A stretch of 8,629 nt of DNA, from assembly GCA_020631175.1 (NCBI GenBank), contig JAHDHT010000074.1:3410-12038 (forward strand), given 5' to 3'. Under the pieces are notes generated by a model. That model searched no databases, was not told the origin of the DNA, and saw only the letters and a program-made list of their open reading frames with translations. Below, piece after piece: positions 6,001 through 8,629 of this stretch. Numbering within the stretch: the stretch's first letter is position 1; every line of letters begins with the position of its first letter. The stretch is from Chitinophagales bacterium. Its GTDB lineage: Bacteria; Bacteroidota; Bacteroidia; Chitinophagales; JAHDHT01. The position numbers and the translations under genes are program-made.

Positions 6001-8629
6001 CAGTTCATTGTGGATCTGCAGATAGCTTCTGTTCTGATTCTGATGATCAAGACTTATTCTTCTTAGGTGAAGTACATCCTGATATCGCAGATCTTGAAAC
6101 TTGTGAATCTCCAATCAACTTAACAGGTATGTATGTACCTGCTGATGGTGGTACTAACTTCGGTACTACTCCTGGTGGATTCTTCTATGTTGATGGTACT
6201 GCAGTTGCAGGTAATGAAGTAACACTTGATCCTGGTACATACGAAGTAGTTTACATCGTAGGTCCTACAACAGCTTGTGAAGCTTCTGATACTGCTACAT
6301 TAACAGTTCTCGAATCTTATCAAGTAACACTTGACGTTCCTGAGATCTGTAACTTCAACTCAGTTGATTTAACTCAGTATATCTCTGTAATCGATGCTGC
6401 TTCTGGTGCTGCTGTTACTTTAGATGCTGATGATCTTAACGATTCTGTAATGGATGCTCCTGGAGCAAACAATGTAGAAGGTGGATTCAGCGTAGTAAGC
6501 GGTGGAGGTACTGTAGATGCAAATGGTGTCTTTACACCAGATGCAGGTTTCTATGGTGTTGTTACCGTTCAGTATCAATTAGATACTTATGATTCTGCAG
6601 GTAACCCAATTTGTACAATCTTCCACGAAGAGTTAATCACAATCTTCCCTGAATACAGTGCATTATTTGATGCTCCAACTGAAATCTGTGAAGATCAGAC
6701 TGTTGATTTAACAATAATGGATGCTAACCTTACTGCTGATATCGCAGCTGGATTATTAAATAACTATGGTCTTACTGTAGAAGATGTTTCTCAGTGGTCT
6801 GTAATTAACCAGTTCGGTATTGCTACAGTATTAACTACAAATGCTGATGGTGGTGCTACATTTGATCCAATGATGCATGGTGGTGATGGCTTATATGCAA
6901 TCACGCACACAGTAGGATTCGGATCTTGTACTTCAACTACATTCGCAACTATCGAGGTTTATCCTGCTGTTGATGCTACTATCGCAGACTTCGCATTCAA
7001 CTGTAATGCTCCTGCTTCTGGTAATATCAGCTTAACAGCATTATTCACTGGTTCTACTACAACAGGTGGTACGTTCTCTGGTGATGGTGTTGCAGGTGGT
7101 AGCGTATTCGTATACAGTGCTCCTGGTTGTTACGAAATCACTTACACTGTAAGTTCTTTCGCTAACGCTGATCAGGCAGGTGCTTGTTACGATTCTCAAA
7201 CTGCATTCATCTTAGTTCCTGAGCAGCCGGATCCTATATTCTTCGTACAAGATCAGGTATGTTACTCAGCGAACGATCCGAATCAGACATATACTCCGGT
7301 ATACACTCCATCTAGTCCTAATGCAACTGCAACATGGACAGTAGTTGGTGGTAGTGCAACTGTAATTGATCCTGCTACAGGAACAATCCAAATTACAGGT
7401 ACGGATGACGTTGTACTTTCTGTTACTGAGTCTATCGCTTACGATGCTTGTGGTTCAATAGCTGCAGGTGAGTGTACAGCATCTTATACTCAGAACATTG
7501 TTATCGAAGATGGAACTAGCGTAAGTGCAAACTTCACAGTTTCTAATATGGCTCCATGTCTTGGTGAAGCAGTAACATTAACTCCGGATACTCCGGGTGG
7601 TTACTTCACAGGTGCTGGTGTTGTTGATCCTGGTAACGGTGGTCCTGGTACTTTCCAAATGGGAATGGCTGGTGAATACACAGTAACTTATGTTGTGAAT
7701 TCTTCAAGCGGATGTACAAATGCTTACTCGTTAATCATCACTGTTGATGAGGTTGCTCCGGTAATCACTTGTCCTGGTGATGTAACAGTAACTACAGATG
7801 CTGCTCAGTGTACTGCTTCATTAAGCTTACCATTGACTGCTTCTGATAACTGTACTTCAGCTGCTAACTTAACAATCACTAACGATTGGAATAATACTGC
7901 TGACGCTTCAGGAAGCTATCCAATCGGAACTACTCCGGTAACTTATACAGTAACTGATGAGGCTGGTAATTCTTCAAGCTGTACATTCTATGTAACAGTA
8001 ACTGATGATGAAGCTCCTCTTGTTAACTGTCCGGATGATATCGATATCTTCAGTTGTGATGAGGTACCGGCTCCTGCCGCTATCGCTGCAACTGATAACT
8101 GTACTGCTGCCGGTGATCTTGTAATAACAGTTAATGATATTACAACTCAAATCGGTGCTACTACCACAATCATCAGAAACTACACAGTTGAAGATGAGTA
8201 TGGTAATGCAACTCAATGTCAGCAAATCATAACTGTAGTTGACTTCTTACAAGCTCCTAACTTGTCTCAGGTTGATCCGTTCTGTTACGGTGATGATCTT
8301 GGCGCAGGTATCACAGCTGGTGGAGGTACTTATAACTTCTACGATGCTGCAGGTAACCTAATCGCTGCTTGTGCAGGTGCTGGTTCTTGTTCTCCTGCTG
8401 ATCTTGGATTAAGCTCGACTACTCCTGGTACATTCGTAATCTCTGTAACTGAATTAGTAACCACTCCTGACGGTAACGTTTGTGAGAGCATGGCTTCTAC
8501 AGTTACATATACTATCTATGAAGAATTAACTGCTGATGTGAGCGGATACGATATCTGTTCTCCAATCGACGGAACTATTCCGGTATCAGTTGTGCCTTCA
8601 GGTGGTGACGGTGGACCTTACTCTGTATC
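1..8629 (+). CDS. Giant modular surface protein (adhesin / gliding-motility-like), partial at both ends
   Basis: One frame, first whole codon at base 3, stays open for 2,875 codons to the window end; bases 1-2 finish an earlier codon and 8628-8629 begin another. No initiation or stop codon of the gene is visible, so signal peptide and C-terminal sorting domain lie outside. The product is a chain of beta-sandwich-like modules (PKD-like/SprB-like style), two HYR domains and one Ig-like domain, interrupted by a non-modular central region. I see no long hydrophobic membrane segment and no recognisable enzyme motif. Composition is extreme: about 12 Lys, 13 Arg and 111 Cys, with abundant Asp, Gly, Thr and Ala. 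Such proteins in Bacteroidota are usually exported by the type IX system and act in adhesion, gliding or matrix building. Family type is fairly sure; the specific function and ligand are unknown. No gene name is justified. Confidence 0.93.
3..266 (+). repeat. Incomplete leading module
   Basis: Residues 1-88 look like the second part of a module cut by the window edge. They show the G-T-W-E-L-I-D pattern of a PKD-like module core, followed by a Cys-rich tail (five Cys, ending Q-I-C-P). Codons are AT-ending (AAT, ATT, CAA), unlike the rest of the gene. The domain boundary is my estimate from the following Asp-Pro junction. Confidence 0.5.
267..632 (+). repeat. Degenerate PKD-like module with Cys cluster
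   Basis: Residues 89-210. It opens with a tight C-V-C-C cluster at 285-296, then carries the module core G-T-W-T-G-S-G-V-F-F and Y-Y-F-D-P, and closes with W-T-V-Q-Y-E and a final Cys-containing strand (F-D-I-S-C-P). It is longer than the simple modules because of an Asp-rich insertion (N-D-P-S-D-D). One of only two Arg in the first 742 residues is here (codon at 480). Codon choice is still AT-ending. Confidence 0.55.
633..938 (+). repeat. Module 1, PKD-like
   Basis: Residues 211-312. Typical architecture: N-terminal strand with Cys (N-S-I-C-V-S), hydrophobic L-N-L-I-G, the signature T-T-P-G-G-I-W-F at 714-737, then V-V-V-S-Y-S-V, a Cys pair A-C-A-G-G-A-C, and a terminal strand T-I-T-L-V-P-A-P. 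From here on the codons switch to AAC, ATC and TTC. No basic residue is present. Confidence 0.65.
939..1271 (+). repeat. Module 2, divergent
   Basis: Residues 313-423. It begins V-D-F-D-Y-P-D-F-A-C-N, where a module-start Cys is expected, but lacks the T-T-x-G-G signature. It keeps the late strand (L-M-E-V-C-Y-E) and a closing C-x-x-x-x-C-E-L-I-Y-I-T. Assignment as a module rests on spacing and on the flanking regular modules; the fold is inferred. Confidence 0.45.
1272..1577 (+). repeat. Module 3, PKD-like with C-x2-C-x3-C
   Basis: Residues 424-525. The start carries an unusual C-V-D-C-A-G-E-C (1296-1319) followed by F-D-L-D-Q-L-F. The signature T-T-Q-G-G-V-F lies at 1350-1370, then V-T-V-T-Y-S-V and the terminal strand I-V-L-V-P-S-P. 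The Cys spacing resembles metal-binding knuckles, but in an exported protein disulfides are the simpler reading. Confidence 0.65.
1578..1934 (+). repeat. Module 4, enlarged
   Basis: Residues 526-644. Start strand E-Q-T-V-C-A-T-D-P, then F-T-I-D-L-F, a long Asn/Gly-rich middle (G-N-S-V-G-N-N-G), the A-G-E-Y-L-I-T-Y-T strand and a closing Cys followed by V-F-I-Y-P. The early part resembles the junction at 7227-7290 (P-D-P-x-F-x...Q-x-V-C), suggesting related module borders. An antiphase open frame of 89 codons on the opposite strand in this stretch is a shadow. Confidence 0.55.
1935..2243 (+). repeat. Module 5, paralog of module 12
   Basis: Residues 645-747. It reads x-x-F-D...S-I-C-T, then I-S-I-W-N-V-V, D-A-T-F-D-P-G, T-Y-T-I-T-H-F, C-x-x-x-C-V-A-Q-I-E-V. 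These elements appear in the same order in the module at 6660-6974 (F-D...E-I-C, V-S-Q-W-S-V-I, G-A-T-F-D-P, Y-A-I-T-H-T, A-T-I-E-V). The first Lys of the window is the codon at 2229, in the last strand. The conserved His in I-T-H replaces the Tyr usual at this place in other modules. Confidence 0.7.
2244..2633 (+). repeat. Module 6, paralog of module 13 with acidic loop insertion
   Basis: Residues 748-877. Module core I-C-S-S...I-D-L-G-I-M and F-T-G-T-T-T-G-G-G-T-F at 2307-2339, nearly the same as F-T-G-S-T-T-T-G-G-T-F at 7044-7076. Directly after it comes D-P-D-G-D-G-Y (2346-2366), an acidic loop of calcium-binding type. The C-terminal part is extended and contains C-C-D-D, M-C-M-E-G-M and a final strand A-T-L-Y-I-T. 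Confidence 0.65.
2823..2849 (+). other. Calcium-loop-like motif
   Basis: D-A-N-N-N-G-V-P-D follows the D-x-[DN]-x-[DN]-G-x-x-D spacing of TSP type 3 and EF-hand-like loops. Only the motif is seen; binding is inferred. Confidence 0.5.
3024..3059 (+). other. TSP3/EF-hand-like calcium loop
   Basis: D-A-N-G-N-G-I-A-D-P-S-E matches the common Bacteroidota loop D-x-N-x-N-G-I-x-D-x-x-E, with oxygen ligands at positions 1, 3, 5 and 12. This is the best calcium-loop candidate in the window. Confidence 0.6.
3126..3461 (+). repeat. Module 8 with Asp/Asn-rich insertion
   Basis: Residues 1042-1153. Regular opening D-G-E-I-C-V-A-D-G-V-I-D-L-T-T-L-F, the standard 'I-C ... V-D-L-T' start seen also at 6324 and 6660. 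The middle carries D-P-N-D-E-N-M-N-G and F-D-P-N-D at 3285-3329, another acidic loop region. It closes with L-Y-I-T-Y-V-V and a Cys-containing strand ending L-C-P. Two Lys (3135, 3375). Confidence 0.6.
3462..3737 (+). repeat. Module 9, PKD-like
   Basis: Residues 1154-1245. Start G-E-C-I-E-G-G-T-I-N-L, the core A-P-G-T-W-T-L-N-G-A-P-V, F-V-Y-T-A-G-S and a C-C-P-D pair, closing with A-T-V-T-I. It is the last regular module before the central region. The open frame at 3613-3798 in another phase of the same strand is a shadow of this module. Confidence 0.6.
3738..6080 (+). other. Central non-modular region (about 780 residues), unrecognised
   Basis: Residues 1246-2026. The regular T-T-x-G-G / G-x-Y-x-x-T-Y pattern stops at about 3737 and returns at about 6081. 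The first part (to about 4440) has long strand-like runs (Q-L-I-Y-V-N, L-Q-I-S-I-P-Q-N) and D-H-W-G-H. The middle (about 4440-5100) has a hydrophobic Met-rich stretch (I-M-M-V-M-H-N-M) and C-E-G-D-C-D-G-D-G. The last part has C-E-T-C-P-P and a C-x-C-rich segment near 5640-5700. Eight of the 12 Lys and nine of the 13 Arg are here, still a low density. It may be a ligand-binding or adhesin domain carried by the flanking module stalk, or a set of strongly diverged modules. I do not recognise a family. Confidence 0.45.
5028..5072 (+). other. Cys-framed acidic loop
   Basis: K-C-E-G-D-C-D-G-D-G-E-Y-Q-A-C: three Cys around a D-C-D-G-D-G-E core. It resembles a calcium loop stabilised by a disulfide. 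It lies in the central region, beside the densest group of basic residues (Lys at 5028, 5082, 5151, 5175; Arg at 5091). Confidence 0.4.
6081..6323 (+). repeat. Module 10, compact PKD-like
   Basis: Residues 2027-2107, one of the shortest and most regular units: L-E-T-C-E-S-P-I-N-L-T-G, T-T-P-G-G-F-F-Y-V at 6165-6191, D-P-G-T-Y-E-V-V-Y-I-V, then T-A-C-E and A-T-L-T-V-L. Two Cys placed to close the module, no Lys or Arg. It marks the return of the regular pattern. Confidence 0.7.
6324..6659 (+). repeat. Module 11, PKD-like
   Basis: Residues 2108-2219. Start V-P-E-I-C-N-F-N-S-V-D-L-T, a long insert rich in Asp and Ala, then G-G-G-T-V-D-A-N-G-V-F-T-P-D-A-G, V-T-V-Q-Y-Q-L, a closing Cys and L-I-T-I-F-P. 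The G-T-V-D-x-x-G-V-F-T-P segment is similar to bacterial Ig-like cores. Confidence 0.65.
6660..6974 (+). repeat. Module 12, paralog of module 5
   Basis: Residues 2220-2324. T-E-I-C-E-D-Q-T-V-D-L-T opening, V-S-Q-W-S-V-I, G-G-A-T-F-D-P, L-Y-A-I-T-H-T-V-G-F, C-T-S-T, A-T-I-E-V-Y-P. Order and spacing match module 5, including the I-T-H in place of I-T-Y, so the two share a recent common origin relative to the other modules. Confidence 0.7.
6975..7232 (+). repeat. Module 13, paralog of module 6
   Basis: Residues 2325-2410, 86 residues. F-N-C-N-A-P, I-S-L-T-A-L-F-T-G-S-T-T-T-G-G-T-F (signature at 7044-7076), S-G-D-G-V, Y-E-I-T-Y-T-V and a closing Cys with F-I-L-V-P. This is the textbook form of the module; module 6 is the same plus acidic and Cys insertions. 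Confidence 0.72.
7233..7520 (+). repeat. Module 14, Ig/PKD-like
   Basis: Residues 2411-2506. Q-D-Q-V-C-Y-S, A-T-A-T-W-T-V-V-G-G, V-I-D-P-A-T-G-T-I-Q-I-T-G: the pattern 'W-x-V-x-G-G-x-A-x-I-x-x-x-T-G-x-I' is that of PKD-like and bacterial Ig-like domains in Bacteroidota surface proteins. Closing strand with A-C-G-S...E-C-T-A and N-I-V-I-E. Confidence 0.6.
7521..7751 (+). repeat. Module 15, compact PKD-like
   Basis: Residues 2507-2583. A-N-F-T-V...A-P-C-L-G-E-A-V-T-L-T, T-P-G-G-Y-F-T-G-A-G-V from 7590, D-P-G-N-G-G-P-G-T-F, A-G-E-Y-T-V-T-Y-V-V, S-G-C-T-N, L-I-I-T-V. Two Cys, one at each end of the fold. It runs straight into the first HYR domain. Confidence 0.7.
7752..8006 (+). other. HYR domain 1
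   Basis: Residues 2584-2668, 85 residues, the usual HYR length. Diagnostic sequence: A-P-V-I-T-C-P-G-D-V, a second Cys, A-S-D-N-C-T, Y-P-I-G-T-T-P-V-T-Y-T-V-T-D, E-A-G-N-S-S-S-C, then F-Y-V-T-V-T-D. Four Cys at residues 2590, 2603, 2617 and 2660 fit two disulfides. HYR domains have an Ig-like beta fold and occur in adhesive extracellular proteins. No basic residue at all, which is unusual for HYR. Confidence 0.92.
8007..8243 (+). other. HYR domain 2
   Basis: Residues 2669-2747, directly adjoining HYR 1. D-E-A-P-L-V-N-C-P-D-D-I, F-S-C-D-E-V-P, A-T-D-N-C-T-A-A-G-D, I-I-R-N-Y-T-V-E-D-E-Y-G-N, C-Q-Q-I-I-T-V-V-D. Cys at residues 2676, 2685, 2700 and 2739. It has the only Arg of the last 1,009 codons (8175), in the strand R-N-Y-T-V where HYR domains often have a basic residue. 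An opposite-strand open frame at 7974-8225 is a shadow. Confidence 0.88.
8244..8531 (+). other. Ig-like domain of the CHU_C-associated type
   Basis: Residues 2748-2843. P-F-C-Y-G-D-D, T-A-G-G-G-T-Y-N-F-Y-D-A-A-G-N-L-I, S-T-T-P-G-T-F-V-I-S-V-T-E, C-E-S, T-V-T-Y-T-I. The 'G-G-x-Y-x-(W/F)-Y-D-A-A-G-N' and 'T-T-P-G-T-(Y/F)-x...V-T-E' elements are hallmarks of the Ig-like domain commonly found near the C-terminal gliding-motility/CHU_C sorting domain in Bacteroidota. Assigned by memory of the family, not by a search. Confidence 0.7.
8532..8629 (+). repeat. Start of a further module, possibly SprB-repeat-like, cut by window end
   Basis: Residues 2844-2875. D-I-C-S-P-I-D-G-T-I-P-V-S-V, then G-G-D-G-G-P-Y-S. 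The order 'C...G-x-I-x-V-x-V...G-G-x-x-P-Y-S' resembles the SprB repeat of gliding proteins, but only the first part is visible. Confidence 0.35.

Noticed and set aside
2307..7076. Short near-identical DNA words such as ACAACAGGTGGT at two places, considered as phase-variation or mobile-element repeats
   Set aside because: They are explained by the conserved T-T-G-G protein motif with the same preferred codons; no long exact direct or inverted repeats were seen by eye.
7974..8225. 83-codon open frame on the minus strand
   Set aside because: Antisense to the two HYR domains, which are strongly supported in the plus frame.
1..8629. Many GATC sites and GGATCC-like words
   Set aside because: They come from the frequent Asp-Pro, Asp-Leu and Asp-Gln codon pairs (GAT CCT, GAT CTT, GAT CAG), not from a methylation or origin signal.
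1..8629. CRISPR array, tRNA, rRNA, riboswitch or terminator
   Set aside because: The entire window is continuous coding sequence; no regularly spaced identical repeats, hairpin followed by T-run or RNA gene was seen.

Overview
The window lies entirely inside one giant protein-coding gene on the + strand. The frame whose first complete codon starts at base 3 is open to the last base: I read 2,875 consecutive codons with no stop. Neither a start nor a stop codon for this gene is in view, so it enters from upstream and leaves downstream. In this frame codon n begins at base 3n, so residue numbers below are base position divided by three. There are no intergenic gaps, RNA genes, promoters or terminators to annotate.

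The protein looks like a secreted, multidomain surface protein of the Bacteroidota (CFB group). Evidence is the long chain of beta-rich modules of about 80-130 residues built around T-T-x-G-G-x-F and F-x-P...G-x-Y-x-(I/V)-T-Y motifs, two clear HYR domains, and an Ig-like domain of the kind that accompanies C-terminal type IX secretion (CHU_C / type B sorting) modules. Leucine is mostly TTA and the DNA is AT-leaning, which also suits Bacteroidota. A marine or salt-tolerant member, perhaps near the Saprospiria or Flavobacteriia, is a guess from the acidic composition.

Layout: bases 3-632, two degenerate modules with AT-ending codons; 633-3737, nine modules in tandem, some enlarged and carrying EF-hand/TSP3-like acidic loops; 3738-6080, a long central region of about 780 residues that does not follow the module pattern; 6081-7751, six more modules; 7752-8243, two HYR domains; 8244-8531, the Ig-like module; 8532-8629, the start of another module. 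The two-module block at 1935-2633 is clearly related to the block at 6660-7232, which points to internal duplication.

The most striking property is charge: by my reading there are only 12 Lys and 13 Arg codons in 2,875, and all 12 Lys lie between 2229 and 5600. The first 742 codons and the last 1,009 contain none. Asp is about one residue in ten in the stretch I counted, and Cys is about 4 percent (about 111). The likely role is a long, disulfide-stabilised, possibly calcium-binding adhesin or gliding-motility-type filament on the cell surface; the ligand cannot be told from the sequence.
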